Shown piece after piece: positions 1 through 8,992 of a stretch of 64,000 nt of DNA. Below the pieces are notes generated by a model. It had not been told where the DNA came from. It was given only the letters and a program-made list of their open reading frames with translations, and did no database searches. This DNA is from RBG-13-66-14 sp964436465. GTDB taxonomy: Bacteria; RBG-13-66-14. Positions within the stretch are counted from its first letter, which is position 1, and each line of letters starts with the position of its first letter. The stretch covers positions 1-64,000 of the forward strand of contig CAYTCV010000001.1 of NCBI GenBank assembly GCA_964436465.1. Reading direction: 5' to 3'. Position numbers and translations under genes: made by a program.

Positions 1-1073
1 CCGTCCTCCAGCTTCGCCTTCAGTATACGGACCTTGGTCTCCGAGGCGAGCTCCGTCAGCTCCACCGGCAGGTCGGTCACGGTGCCCAGCATACCGAAAT
101 ACGGCTCGCGGATGCAGCGGACCGGCGTCCCCTCCTTGAGCTCCCCCTCCTCCTCCGTCTTCTTCTCCGGAGCGCCGCCCTCGGCGTGGGGGACGATGAT
201 TTCGGGACGGATGACGCCGGCGCGGATTTGGGTGGCGCCGTTGATGTGGGCGATTCGGCCCTCCACACTCTTCAGAAGGTCGAAAGTGCCCTGGGCCATC
301 CGGATTTCCCCAAAACCCTCGGTGATGATGAGGGTGATGCCCTTTTCCTCATGACCGGTGATGGCCACCCCCAGGTCGTAGCCGAGGAAGTCCTTCAGGT
401 CCGAGTCGTCGAATCCGCCGGCGACCACGCCCACGGCGCCGACCTTGAGCGCCTTGGCCAGGGCCGCGTTGGAGACGAAGTTGCCCCCGACCACGATTTT
501 CCCCTTGCACTCCGGGCCGATGGCCTCCGGCGTCAGGCTTTTATCGGCCGAGTCCACGACCATGTGGATGGCGCCGTGGGCCTCGCCGCCGACGCCGAAG
601 ATGCCCTGGATGAAGACGCCGCGCGTCTCGACCAGCACCCCCTCCTCGGGGATGACCTCCTTGATGATGCCGTCTATGTAGGCGTTTATCTGGACCGGGT
701 GCGGCGGCTCACGCAGAAGGAGCTGTCCCGTGACGGTGGAGATGGTTTCAACGGTGCCCGCCACCGGCGCGTGGAGCTCGTTCTTGAACAGGCCGAAGAG
801 GCCCTTGTTTTTAGCGATGACCTGGTCCAGCTCGACCTTGTCGCCCACCTTGACCAGCAGGACGTCTTCCAGGTCCGAGGGCGGGAGGGAGAACTTGTTG
901 GCGACGTTGATGCTTTCGACGTTGCCCGGGAGGAAGGTCCGCGCCACGATGTCCAGGGCGGCCACATGGCTGCCCTTCTCGACGAGGATTTCGCCCTTCA
1001 GGGGCAGCTTGCGCTCCTTGACGACGGTCGTGTTGTCGGTGACCTTCAGTCCCGGTGTGTAGGCGTGTCCCAC
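1..1073 (-). CDS. Barrel-sandwich/KOW-domain protein, partner of GlmL (3' end outside window)
   Basis: This gene runs off the left edge, so only about 357 codons are visible. I chose the GTG at 1073 because GGAGG lies 8 bases upstream; the frame is open from there to base 1. The first ~110 residues are rich in short beta strands and contain an APVAGTVE motif, like the barrel-sandwich hybrid (lipoyl/RnfC-like) fold. A Gly/Ala-rich region around residues 140-230 (VVGGNFVSNAAL, GAVGVVAGGFDDS) follows. Near the visible C-terminal end GTPVRCIREPYFGMLGTV looks like a KOW motif. It lies 26 bases downstream of glmL on the same strand and is probably co-transcribed with it. The domain reading and partnership are inference. 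No enzyme motif is visible and I do not know its function. Confidence 0.8.
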   Translation of the reverse strand, partial: MGHAYTPGLKVTDNTTVVKERKLPLKGEILVEKGSHVAALDIVARTFLPGNVESINVANKFSLPPSDLEDVLLVKVGDKVELDQVIAKNKGLFGLFKNELHAPVAGTVETISTVTGQLLLREPPHPVQINAYIDGIIKEVIPEEGVLVETRGVFIQGIFGVGGEAHGAIHMVVDSADKSLTPEAIGPECKGKIVVGGNFVSNAALAKALKVGAVGVVAGGFDDSDLKDFLGYDLGVAITGHEEKGITLIITEGFGEIRMAQGTFDLLKSVEGRIAHINGATQIRAGVIRPEIIVPHAEGGAPEKKTEEEGELKEGTPVRCIREPYFGMLGTVTDLPVELTELASETKVRILKAKLED

Positions 1074-1099
1074 GTTGGTCCTCCGGATTCGGAGCTTTG

Positions 1100-2953
1100 T
1101 TACTTGGTTTCGTAAGCCGGATAACAGTCGAGGGCCGTCTGCCATTCCTGAAGCTTCTTGACCCGGAGTGTGTCGTCCTCGGGTAGTTGGAATGGCTGGC
1201 GTCCTCGGGCGTCGAGGATGACGCCGGAAAGTCCCCCGTTAATCTTCTGCTCGATGGATTTCCCGGGCCCGGCCCCGAAGTCGGCCTTCCCCTGCGGGTT
1301 GGCTCGCAGGGTGGCGTTGGGCTTATCCGTCCAGGGCAGGGGGACGGTCGTCAGGGTGCCGAACTTCATCTCGAAGGTCTCAATGCGCCCGTCGCCCGTG
1401 GCGAGCTCGATATCGGCCACCTTCTCGTCCGGCTTGGCCTGGACCACGGGGGCCACGCAGGTGCCCAGGTGAATCAGGCAGTCGCGGACGAAGACGTCGG
1501 TGGCCGCCTTCTCGTTCACCTTCGAGAGCACGCCGAGCTGGGGCATCATGAAGATGGAGTCCACGGCGAGCGCCGTGACGCCCTCGGGCAGGAAGGCGTC
1601 TATGAGCATCATGGCGGCCTGGGACCGCCGCGGGGCGTGCGACAGGACGCCGCCGGAGCCGACCAGGATGTCCAGGTCCAGCATGTCCACCAGCGTCTCA
1701 CCCGACCCGGATTGGGAGAAGGTCTCGGCGATGGTCCGCATCCGCTGGACACCTTTCAGCCCGACGGCGAGGCTCTTGTGCTGGATGAAGGCCAGCCGCA
1801 GCGCCTCCCGGGCGATGGCCTGCTCCACGATGAGGTCCTGGAGGTCCTGGGGGATGGTTGTGGGCCGTATCATCTTGTTGCGAATCCGGTTCCGGAGCTC
1901 CTTCTCGTCTATGTGGAAGGGTACCCAGCGCATGACGTTGTCGAACCCGGTCTCGGCCATGACGTTGGAGATGGAATAGCTCATGCCGAGGTTGGCCGAG
2001 ACGGTGCGATTGAAGACGGTCTCTTGGGTCTCCTCGTACTTCTCGCCCTTGAAGACGCTGAAGACGTCAGTGGTGGCGCCGCCGATGTCCACGCCGATGA
2101 CGGTGATGCCCTCCCGGCGGGCGATGGTCTGGATGATTTCGCCGACGGCCCCGGGGGTGGGCATGATGGGGATGTTATCCCCCGCGGTGTCCCGGGCCCA
2201 GGTCATGAGCTTGGAGTAGCCCGGCGCCTGGGCCATGACGTGCTCCATGAAGAGGTCGTGGATGGCGTGCCGCGCCGGACCCAGATTCTCCCGCTCCAGC
2301 ACCGGACGGATATTGTCCACCATCTGGAGTGCCGTCTTCTTACCCAGCTCCTTCTCAACGGCCTCCCGGGCGACGATGTTTCCGGCGTAGATGACGGGGA
2401 GGTTGTAGCTGACGCCGAAGCGCGGCTTGGGGTCGGCGGCGCCGATTATTTCCGCCAGCGCCACCACGTGCTTGATTGTCCCGCCGTCCACTCCGCCGGA
2501 CAGCAGGATGATGTCGGGCCGCAGGCGGCGGATGGCCTCGATTTTAACGTGATTCGGCCGGCGGTCGTTGGTGGCCAGGACGTCCATGACGATGGCCCCG
2601 GCGCCCAGGGCGGCGCGCTCCGCCGATTCCCCGGTCATCTGCTTCACCACGCCGGCGACCATCATCTGCAGGCCGCCGCCGGCGGAGCTGGTGGAGAGGT
2701 AAATGTCGCAGCCCTCTTTGGCGTCCTTCTTGACCATGATTGTGTTGTCGTCGGCGATGAACTTACGCCCCGAAAGCTCCTCCACCTCGCTCACTGCGTT
2801 GATGACGCCCCGGGTCACGTCCTCGGCCGGTTTCTCGACGGTGGTGGGTGCTTCACCCCGGACGACCAGACGGTAAACCCCGTCGGGCTGCTGTTGGATA
2901 TAGATGGCTTTGGTGGTGGTGGAGCCGCAGTCCGTAGCAAGGATGGTCTTCAT
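1100..2953 (-). CDS. glmL: GlmL/MutL-type ASKHA ATPase associated with cobalamin-dependent mutases
   Basis: The 617-residue protein belongs to the glutamate-mutase L (GlmL) family, ASKHA-fold proteins encoded beside adenosylcobalamin aminomutases and thought to reactivate them or act as chaperones. The phosphate-1 motif DCGSTTTKA is at residues 8-16, and a second ASKHA nucleotide motif, VDIGGATTDVFS, lies mid-protein. The ATG at 2953 puts the motif at the very N-terminus. An in-frame start at 2986 would add 11 residues but sits only about a dozen bases from the likely transcription start of the promoter at 3006-3034. The barrel-sandwich gene follows directly. No mutase subunit is in the window, so the client enzyme is unknown. 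It is unrelated to the mismatch-repair MutL at 7171. Confidence 0.88.
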   Translation of the reverse strand: MKTILATDCGSTTTKAIYIQQQPDGVYRLVVRGEAPTTVEKPAEDVTRGVINAVSEVEELSGRKFIADDNTIMVKKDAKEGCDIYLSTSSAGGGLQMMVAGVVKQMTGESAERAALGAGAIVMDVLATNDRRPNHVKIEAIRRLRPDIILLSGGVDGGTIKHVVALAEIIGAADPKPRFGVSYNLPVIYAGNIVAREAVEKELGKKTALQMVDNIRPVLERENLGPARHAIHDLFMEHVMAQAPGYSKLMTWARDTAGDNIPIMPTPGAVGEIIQTIARREGITVIGVDIGGATTDVFSVFKGEKYEETQETVFNRTVSANLGMSYSISNVMAETGFDNVMRWVPFHIDEKELRNRIRNKMIRPTTIPQDLQDLIVEQAIAREALRLAFIQHKSLAVGLKGVQRMRTIAETFSQSGSGETLVDMLDLDILVGSGGVLSHAPRRSQAAMMLIDAFLPEGVTALAVDSIFMMPQLGVLSKVNEKAATDVFVRDCLIHLGTCVAPVVQAKPDEKVADIELATGDGRIETFEMKFGTLTTVPLPWTDKPNATLRANPQGKADFGAGPGKSIEQKINGGLSGVILDARGRQPFQLPEDDTLRVKKLQEWQTALDCYPAYETK

Positions 2954-3005
2954 AAATGGTGTGCCTTCAGCTGGAGATGTTGACATTCCGAGTGTTCAAA
3001 CGGCG

Positions 3006-3034
3006 ATTATACCGGGCAGACGCCCCTCGGACAA
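3006..3034 (-). promoter_or_regulatory. Sigma70-type promoter of glmL
   Basis: On the minus strand a -35 TTGTCC (3029-3034) and a perfect -10 TATAAT (3006-3011) are 17 bases apart. Transcription would begin about 45 bases upstream of the ATG at 2953. Confidence 0.65.
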
Positions 3035-3104
3035 GCCCGCCTTCGTTCAAGCCGGGGGCGACTCCGAGGCGCAGCGGGTGCCGTCCAGCGGTACGGCCTA
3101 CTAT

Positions 3105-3515
3105 CTACCGCCAGCGCCAGCGTTTGCGCTTCCGCGTGCGTTTGGTCCGCCGCTTTTCGGCGAGGTAGTCGTCCATACGGGCGAGGAAGCGCTGGACGTA
3201 CTCCCGATTCTCGAAGAGCCGCTGGAGCTTGTCGTAGGGGGCCACCTCGAGGAAGGCGGGCCAGAACAGTTCCAGGAACCCGGCGATGAACGGCTCCAAT
3301 ACCAGCATGGCCTGACTGCCGTAGTAGGCCATGGGGTACGAGCTCTGGACGAACATGACCGCCGGCTCGAGGAGGTTCTTCTCGAAGAGTTTTTGGCAGA
3401 TACGGTCGATGAGCTCGTCGGCCTTCTCCGGGGATAAATCGCTCTGGACCTTGACGGAAAAGGCGTGCCGCAATCGCTCCTTGAGTGGGGCGTCGCCGGT
3501 CTTTTCACTCGGCAT
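3105..3515 (-). CDS. Uncharacterised small protein with basic Arg/Lys/Trp tail
   Basis: I do not recognise this 136-residue protein. It appears all-helical, with an amphipathic first half, a central hydrophobic stretch (MAYYGSQAMLVLEPFIAG, about residues 62-79) and a strongly basic end (KRRTKRTRKRKRWRWR) that could bind nucleic acid or acidic lipid. No signal peptide or clear membrane helix is visible. The ATG at 3515 has no good Shine-Dalgarno sequence, so a later start is possible. The gene is monocistronic, between the glmL promoter and its own promoter at 3551-3578, and divergent from mtnP. A low-complexity tail can arise by chance, but the body has normal codon use and fills the space between two readable promoters, so I regard it as real. 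Confidence 0.65.
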   Translation of the reverse strand: MPSEKTGDAPLKERLRHAFSVKVQSDLSPEKADELIDRICQKLFEKNLLEPAVMFVQSSYPMAYYGSQAMLVLEPFIAGFLELFWPAFLEVAPYDKLQRLFENREYVQRFLARMDDYLAEKRRTKRTRKRKRWRWR

Positions 3516-3550
3516 GGAGACGGTCCGTAGGGAAGTACGAGCCGAAAGAG

Positions 3551-3578
3551 TTTATGTTTGACGGGGGTTAAAAGTCAA
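3551..3578 (-). promoter_or_regulatory. Probable promoter of the small basic-tailed protein
   Basis: Minus-strand -35 TTGACT (3573-3578) and -10 CATAAA (3551-3556) with a 16-base spacer, about 40 bases upstream of the start at 3515. Confidence 0.45.
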
Positions 3579-3645
3579 GCGGGACGGGCTTCGGAGTGTT
3601 CCGCCACCGCGCCGGATTTCAAGCGTCCCGCCGACCAAGTCCGAG

Positions 3646-3674
3646 TTGTACCGCCCCGCCGACTGTGGTAAGCT
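3646..3674 (+). promoter_or_regulatory. Probable extended -10 promoter of mtnP
   Basis: TTGTAC (3646-3651), a 17-base spacer, then TGG-TAAGCT with the hexamer at 3669-3674. The same TGG-TAAGCT recurs before uppP (56365-56373), and a TGC-TAAGCT lies before the fumarase-type gene (19764-19772, minus strand). Confidence 0.55.
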
Positions 3675-3717
3675 AGCCCTCAAGAGAGGACAACCCTTTT
3701 CACCCCGAGGAGCGTTC

Positions 3718-4584
3718 ATGGCGGAGAGGATGATTGGCGTCATCGGCGGGTCCGGCCTGTGCCGGTTGGAGAGTCTCACCGAGGCCCGTGAGGAGTGGCT
3801 CAGCACGCCATTCGGCGAGCCTTCGGATGCGGCCGTCGTCGGGAAGCTGGCCGGGCGCGAGGTGGCTTTCCTCCCCCGGCACGGACGGGGCCACACCCGC
3901 TCGCCCTCCGAGGTCAACTACCGGGCCAACATCTGCGCCCTGAAGATGCTCGGCGTCCGCTGGATAATCTCCGTCTCGGCGGTGGGCTCCATGCGGGAGG
4001 AAATCAAGCCCCTGGACGTGGTGGTCCCCGACCAGTTCATCGACCGCACCCGCCACCGCCGGGACACATTCTTCACCGACGGTGTGGTGGCCCACGTGGG
4101 CCTGGCCGACCCCTTCTGCGCCGAGCTGCGGAAAATCCTCGTCGCCAAGTGCCGCGAGATGGGACTTTCCACCCACGACGGCGGGACGTACCTGTGCATG
4201 GAGGGACCGCAGTTCTCCACCCGCGCCGAAAGCGAGCTCTACCGCTCCTGGGGCGTCTCGGTCATCGGAATGACCAACCTCACCGAGGCGCGCCTGGCCC
4301 GCGAGGCCGAAATCGCCTACGCCACCCTCGCCTTCTCCACCGACTACGACTGCTGGCGTCAGGGTGAGGAGACCGTCACCGCCGAGATGGTCGTGGCCAA
4401 CCTCTTGAAAAACGCCGAGAACGCGAAGAAGCTCATCGAGCTCATCGTCCCCGTAATCCCCTTGGATTCGGAGTGCTCCTGCCACTCGGCCCTGGCGAAC
4501 TCCATCGTCACCGACAAGGCCAACGTCCCCCCGGCGGTCCTGCACCGGCTGGGGCCTATCGCCGGGCGGTATCTCGCGAACTGA
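3718..4584 (+). CDS. mtnP: S-methyl-5'-thioadenosine phosphorylase
   Basis: This 288-residue enzyme of the purine-nucleoside phosphorylase family splits 5'-methylthioadenosine with phosphate into adenine and methylthioribose-1-phosphate, the first step of methionine salvage from polyamine by-products. The phosphate-binding loop GGSG is at residues 10-13. FIDRTRHRRDTF, the core GTYLCMEGPQFSTRAES and STDYDCW follow; the Asp pair in TDYDCW selects 6-amino purines and separates MTAP from guanosine/inosine phosphorylases. The ATG at 3718 is chosen because GAGGAG precedes it and it begins directly with the conserved MIGVIGGSG strand; an upstream in-frame ATG at 3646 would add 24 unconserved residues. 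No other salvage genes are nearby. Confidence 0.93.
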   Translation: MAERMIGVIGGSGLCRLESLTEAREEWLSTPFGEPSDAAVVGKLAGREVAFLPRHGRGHTRSPSEVNYRANICALKMLGVRWIISVSAVGSMREEIKPLDVVVPDQFIDRTRHRRDTFFTDGVVAHVGLADPFCAELRKILVAKCREMGLSTHDGGTYLCMEGPQFSTRAESELYRSWGVSVIGMTNLTEARLAREAEIAYATLAFSTDYDCWRQGEETVTAEMVVANLLKNAENAKKLIELIVPVIPLDSECSCHSALANSIVTDKANVPPAVLHRLGPIAGRYLAN

Positions 4585-4636
4585 TTCCGCCGGGGCCGCG
4601 TAGCTTTACCGAACGTCTCCGAGCGCCGGAGTCGAG

Positions 4637-5692
4637 ATGAAACGAACCGGTTTAGCCGTCCTGCCGCTTCTCCTCCTGGCCGCCTGCCAGCTCACCCTGG
4701 AGGGCGGCGGAGGGCTCACCGGCAAGGAGGACGTCCGCCTGCACCCCGACGGCACCGTGGGGGTGTACCACTACGACACCTGGGGCTACAACGGCACCCG
4801 CCTGGGCGAGCTCATCAACCCCACCGACCTCGCCCTGGACTACTTCGGCGACCTGATGGTGCTGGACGTGGGCAACCTCCGGGTGCAGGTGTTCGACCCC
4901 GCCGGGCGGGTTATCCAGCAGTACGACTACGATTTCGGCGGCGGCGAGCGGGCCTTCCGCCCCACCGACCTCGCCGTGAGCAACCAGGACGAGGTGTACC
5001 TGGCCGACCCCTCCGCGGGGACGGTGTTCAAGTTCACCGACGTCTCCACGGCCTTCGTCGTCACGGAGAGCTACCCCGCCACGGCGGGCACCGGCCGCCT
5101 CAAGCGCGACGACAACACGCTTTCGGGCATCAGCGGTGCGCCGAGCGTGCCGGGGGCGCTGGCGGCGAACTGGGCCGGCGAGCTGTGGATAGCCTCCGGG
5201 GAGGAACTCTACGAGTTCGACGGGCGCGGCAACCTGACCCAGGTGTACTCCCCCCTGGGCGACGACCTGGGCGGTCACACCGAGGTTTCCGACATGTCCA
5301 TGGATTACGACCGCTCGCTCTGGGTCCTGACCCAGGACGGCCTGGTGGTTCACGTGGACTACCGGGGGCGGGTGCTTTCCAGCTTTTCCACCGGCCTCCG
5401 CCCGCCCTTCGCCCTGGACTGCGACGGGGGGGTCATCGCCATCGCCGACGGCTGGAACGACGGCTTCCGCCTGTACCACGAGAACGGCCGCCTCCTCTAC
5501 GAGACCGAGGTGACCGCCGACGACGGCACGGCGCTCCTCTCGCCGGAAGGAATAGCCCTGGATTACGACAACCGGCGGCTGTACCTGGCCAACACCGGCT
5601 CCCACACCATCGAGGTCTTCGAGCTGGAGGTCTGGGAACCGGCCGAGCCGGTGCAGCCGGAGCCGCCTCAACCGGAGCCATCCTCGGAGTAN
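4637..5692 (+). CDS. NHL/beta-propeller lipoprotein, ending at or in the scaffold gap
   Basis: The protein starts with a lipoprotein signal (LLLLAAC, lipidated Cys17). About 320 residues of repeated blades follow, of the NHL type: NPTDLALDYFGDLMVLD, RPTDLAVSNQDEVYLAD and LSPEGIALDYDNRRLYLAN are three of them, each ending in a short Val-Phe strand (RVQVFD, HTIEVFE). The end is a Pro/Glu-rich linker (EPPQPEPSSE). The last readable codon is TA followed by N at 5690-5692, so this is either a stop or Tyr with continuation into the gap. GGAG precedes the ATG. It is probably a lipid-anchored envelope protein for binding or sensing; the ligand is unknown. Confidence 0.82.
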
Positions 5693-5791
5693 NNNNNNNN
5701 NNNNNNNNNNNNNNNNNNNNNNNNNNNNNNNNNNNNNNNNNNNNNNNNNNNNNNNNNNNNNNNNNNNNNNNNNNNNNNNNNNNNNNNNNNN
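5692..5791. other. Assembly gap of 100 N
   Basis: Exactly 100 unknown bases, the conventional filler for a scaffold join, so the true distance is unknown. It may hide the end of the NHL lipoprotein and the ribosome binding site, or even a longer start, of the next gene. Confidence 0.98.
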
Positions 5792-5804
5792 CCCGACCGC
5801 CGCC

Positions 5805-7178
5805 ATGCCGAAAAATCTCCGCGAGCGCCTGTCCGACCTGACCGGGAAACCGGAGGCCCCGCCCGAGGTCGAGGTGGTACGCGACGCCGAATCGGTCAGG
5901 GAGCGCCTCCGGAGGCTCCTGGCCTCGAAGGGACGCCGCCTGCCGCCCGAGGACCGCCGGCCCGCCGAGCCCGTCCGGCGGTCCGTCCGCGCGCCCCTCG
6001 AGGAGCTGGTGGACGGTGTTTGGGAGAATACGCCCTTCGGGCGCGTGTTCATCGTCGAGCGCCGCCTTCCCGCCGGAGAGCGCCACGCCGGTTCCCCCCT
6101 TGACGCGGTCCTGGCCCATCCCCCGGAAAATCTGGCCCTGGTGGAGGGGGAGCCGCCCGCGGGCTTCGCGTTCTCCGGGGCGGTCTTTCTGGACACCGAG
6201 ACCACGGGGCTCGCCGGCGGCACCGGCACCTTCCCCTTCCTGGTCGGCCTGGGACGCTTCGAGGGCGACGAGTACGTCCTGCGGCAGTTCTTCCTGGACG
6301 ACCCGGGGGCGGAGCGCGGCCTTTTAAATATCCTGGCGGATACGATTAGCGGCTCGTCGGGCCTGGTCACCTACAACGGCAAGGCCTTCGACTGGCCCCT
6401 GGTCCGGACGCGCTTTCTCTTAAACCGAATCCGGCCGGAATTCCTGGACCTCGAACCGCCGCACGTGGACCTCCTGACCTGGGCCCGCCGCCTGTGGAAG
6501 CCGCGGCTGGGGAGTTGCTCACTGGCCGACGTGGAGCGCGGGGTGATGGGCCTGGAGCGCACCGACGACGTTCCCGGCGCGGAAATCCCCGCCCTGTACT
6601 TCGCCTACCTCCGCGGCGCGTCGGTGGGGGAGCGCATGGCGCGGGTCTTCTACCACAACGAAGTCGACATCAAGTCCCTGGCCGTTCTCGCGGCCCGCGC
6701 CCTCCACCTGGCGGAAAATCCCCTGGAGCGTTACGAGGACCCGGCGGAGCTCTACGCCTGCTGCCGGCTGCCCCGGATGAGCGACCGGCGGGGGGAGCTT
6801 CTGTCCGCCGCCATTGCCGTGGGCCTGCCCGAGGAGATGGACCGGCGGGCCCGCTGGGAGCTTTCCCTTCACCACAAGCGCCGCGCGGAGTTTCCCGAGG
6901 CCCGGGCGCTGTGGGAGGGATTGCGCCGCGGTCCCTACGACCCCCGGCCCTACGAGGAGGAGGCCAAGTTCCTGGAGCACCGCGCCCGGGATTTCACCGC
7001 CGCCAAAGGGTTGGTCGAGGAGGCGCTCCAGCGGTGCGGCCGCGTGGTGACCGACCCCTACGCCCGCGCCCGGCAGCGGGGGGCGCTCCTGTACCGCCTG
7101 GAGCGCCTGGAGCGTAAGCTGGCCGGTCAGCCGGTGCCCGACGATGAGGTGTACGAAGCGGGCGGCGACGATGCCTGA
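5805..7178 (+). CDS. MrfB/YprB-like DEDD exonuclease with TPR tail
   Basis: A 457-residue protein with a central RNase H-like DEDD exonuclease domain (about residues 120-300) of the YprB type. The four metal-binding acids can be placed: D130 and E132 in FLDTETTG, D196 in YNGKAFDW, and D288 in YHNEVDIKSL. The first ~110 residues are a charged helical leader and the last ~130 are TPR-like helices. In Bacillus subtilis the counterpart MrfB works with the helicase MrfA in repair of mitomycin C damage; a MrfA-like gene lies 4.5 kb away at 11710. mutL overlaps its 3' end by 8 bases, supporting a repair role. No Shine-Dalgarno is visible before the ATG because the gap ends 13 bases upstream, so the true start could lie in the gap. 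Confidence 0.83.
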   Translation: MPKNLRERLSDLTGKPEAPPEVEVVRDAESVRERLRRLLASKGRRLPPEDRRPAEPVRRSVRAPLEELVDGVWENTPFGRVFIVERRLPAGERHAGSPLDAVLAHPPENLALVEGEPPAGFAFSGAVFLDTETTGLAGGTGTFPFLVGLGRFEGDEYVLRQFFLDDPGAERGLLNILADTISGSSGLVTYNGKAFDWPLVRTRFLLNRIRPEFLDLEPPHVDLLTWARRLWKPRLGSCSLADVERGVMGLERTDDVPGAEIPALYFAYLRGASVGERMARVFYHNEVDIKSLAVLAARALHLAENPLERYEDPAELYACCRLPRMSDRRGELLSAAIAVGLPEEMDRRARWELSLHHKRRAEFPEARALWEGLRRGPYDPRPYEEEAKFLEHRARDFTAAKGLVEEALQRCGRVVTDPYARARQRGALLYRLERLERKLAGQPVPDDEVYEAGGDDA

Positions 7179-8973
7179 CGGGATGATAAAAATCCTGCCG
7201 TCCGTCGTGGCGGAGCGCATCGCCGCCGGCGAGGTGGTGGAGCGGCCGGCCTCCGTGGTCAAGGAACTGGTGGAGAACTCCCTGGACGCCCGGGCCGGGC
7301 GCATCGAGGTGGAGCTGGAGGCGGGCGGCAGGTTCCTCATCCGCGTCACCGACGACGGCATCGGGATGACCCCCGAAGACGCGGTGACCTGTTTCAAGCG
7401 CCACGCCACCAGTAAAATCGACCGCTTCGAGGACCTGGAGCTCATCCGGACCTACGGCTTCCGCGGCGAAGCGCTGCCCAGCATCGGCGCCGTCTCGCGC
7501 GTCCGCCTTCTGACGCGCTTCCGGGAGATGGACCGGGGGACGGAGGTGGTGTATGAGGGCGGTCGGCTCCTGCGCCACGGCGAGGCCGGAGCCCCGGTGG
7601 GGACAGACGTAGTCGTCCGCGACCTGTTCCACAACGTGCCCGCCCGGCGCAGGTTTCTCAAGACGGACACCGCCGAGCGCGCGGCCTGCGTGGACGTAGT
7701 CGCCCGCATGGCCCTGGCCCGGCCCGAGACCGCCTTCCACCTTCTCGCCGACGGGAAAACCGTGCTGGCCCTTCCCCCGGCCGACGGGCACCGGCGGGTG
7801 CTGGATTACTTCGGGAAATCCGTCCGGGGCGGGGAGCGCATCGAGTACGAGAGCCCGGGCGTGGGCGCGGTCCGCGGGTTCATCTGGCACCCCAACGTGC
7901 TGAACCGGCCGAACCGCCGCGGAATCCTGGTGTACGTGAACGGCCGCCCGGTGGACGACCGGCTGGTGGTGGACTCGGTGACGGGCGCCTGCCGCGGGAT
8001 TACGCCGATTCAGCGGTTTCCCCAGGCGGTGATTTTCCTCGACCTCCCCGGTTCCCGGGTGGACGTCAACGTGCACCCGGCTAAATCTCTGGTCAAGTAT
8101 GCCGACGAGGGCGCCATCCGGCGCCTGGTCAAGGCCGGGATTGCGCGGGCGCTAAGCGAGGCCGGAGTGGACCTAACCGCGGCGATGCCGCTGGCCGGGG
8201 GGGAACCCGGTAAACCCATCGACCGCCGGCCCTACCCCTCCACCGCTCGGCGGGAAGCCTACGAGCCCGACGACGTGCCCTTCGGCGAGGGACCCGGGGC
8301 ATCGGCCCTCGGACAGATGGGCCCACTGCCGCGCTCCCCGCTCCCCGAGGGGCAGATGAGCTTTTCCACCGAGGCCGCGCTTCCCCTGTACGAGGACGCG
8401 CCCTGGGAGGTGCGGGGCCAGTTCGCGGAGACCTTCATCCTGGTGGAGTACGCCGACCGCCTCTTGGTCATCGACCAGCACGCGGCCCACGAGCGGGTCA
8501 TCTACGAGGAGCTCGCCCGGTACGACGGGGGCGGTTCCGTCCCCAGCCAGGAACTGCTCCTGCCGCCCCGCGTCGAGCTCTCGGCGGCGGATGCGGGCCG
8601 CGTTTCCGAACATCTCGAGCTTCTGGTAAAATACGGTTTTCGCGTGGAGACGGCGGGCGCGTCCGCCTTCCGGGTCATGTCCGTGCCGGAGTTCGTCGAG
8701 GCCGGCGAGGAGGAGAAGGTTGCGGTCGAGGTGATGTCCGAGCTGGCCCGCATCGGCGACGACGCCCCCCTGGCCCAGCGCATTCACCTCACCCGGAGCG
8801 CCATCGCCTGCAAGGCCGCCGTCAAGGCCGGGGAGAGGCTGACGCGGGAGGATATGCTCAGCCTCGTGCGCCGCCTTCTGGCCTCGCCCAACAAGTCCAC
8901 CTGCCCCCACGGGCGGCCGACCACCGCCGAGCTGTCCGAATCCCAGGTCAGACGCTGGTTCCGCCGTTCCTGA
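7171..8973 (+). CDS. mutL: DNA mismatch repair protein MutL
   Basis: At 600 residues this is a full-length MutL, the ATPase and matchmaker that couples mismatch recognition by MutS to strand incision. The GHKL ATPase motifs are intact: ELVENSLDA, DDGIGM, and TYGFRGEALPSIG. A proline-rich linker (about residues 335-410) leads to the dimerisation/endonuclease domain, which has DQHAAHERVIYEEL, ACKAAVKAGERL and the C-terminal CPHGRPT. The DQHA(X)2E(X)4E metal motif means this MutL should nick DNA itself, as in bacteria without MutH. I chose the ATG at 7171, overlapping the exonuclease stop by 8 bases; an ATG at 7183 is also possible. No mutS is in the window. Confidence 0.95.
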   Translation: MPDGMIKILPSVVAERIAAGEVVERPASVVKELVENSLDARAGRIEVELEAGGRFLIRVTDDGIGMTPEDAVTCFKRHATSKIDRFEDLELIRTYGFRGEALPSIGAVSRVRLLTRFREMDRGTEVVYEGGRLLRHGEAGAPVGTDVVVRDLFHNVPARRRFLKTDTAERAACVDVVARMALARPETAFHLLADGKTVLALPPADGHRRVLDYFGKSVRGGERIEYESPGVGAVRGFIWHPNVLNRPNRRGILVYVNGRPVDDRLVVDSVTGACRGITPIQRFPQAVIFLDLPGSRVDVNVHPAKSLVKYADEGAIRRLVKAGIARALSEAGVDLTAAMPLAGGEPGKPIDRRPYPSTARREAYEPDDVPFGEGPGASALGQMGPLPRSPLPEGQMSFSTEAALPLYEDAPWEVRGQFAETFILVEYADRLLVIDQHAAHERVIYEELARYDGGGSVPSQELLLPPRVELSAADAGRVSEHLELLVKYGFRVETAGASAFRVMSVPEFVEAGEEEKVAVEVMSELARIGDDAPLAQRIHLTRSAIACKAAVKAGERLTREDMLSLVRRLLASPNKSTCPHGRPTTAELSESQVRRWFRRS

Positions 8974-8992
8974 CCGAACCCGAGGAGCACCC

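Noticed and set aside
186..1115. A 309-codon open frame on the plus strand over the left-edge gene
   Set aside because: It is the antisense of a well-supported minus-strand gene with an SD-backed GTG start. The plus frame is Val/Asp/Gly-rich shadow without domains.
1187..2983. A 598-codon plus-strand frame across glmL
   Set aside because: Antisense shadow of a gene with clear ASKHA motifs. High-GC third positions create long false frames.
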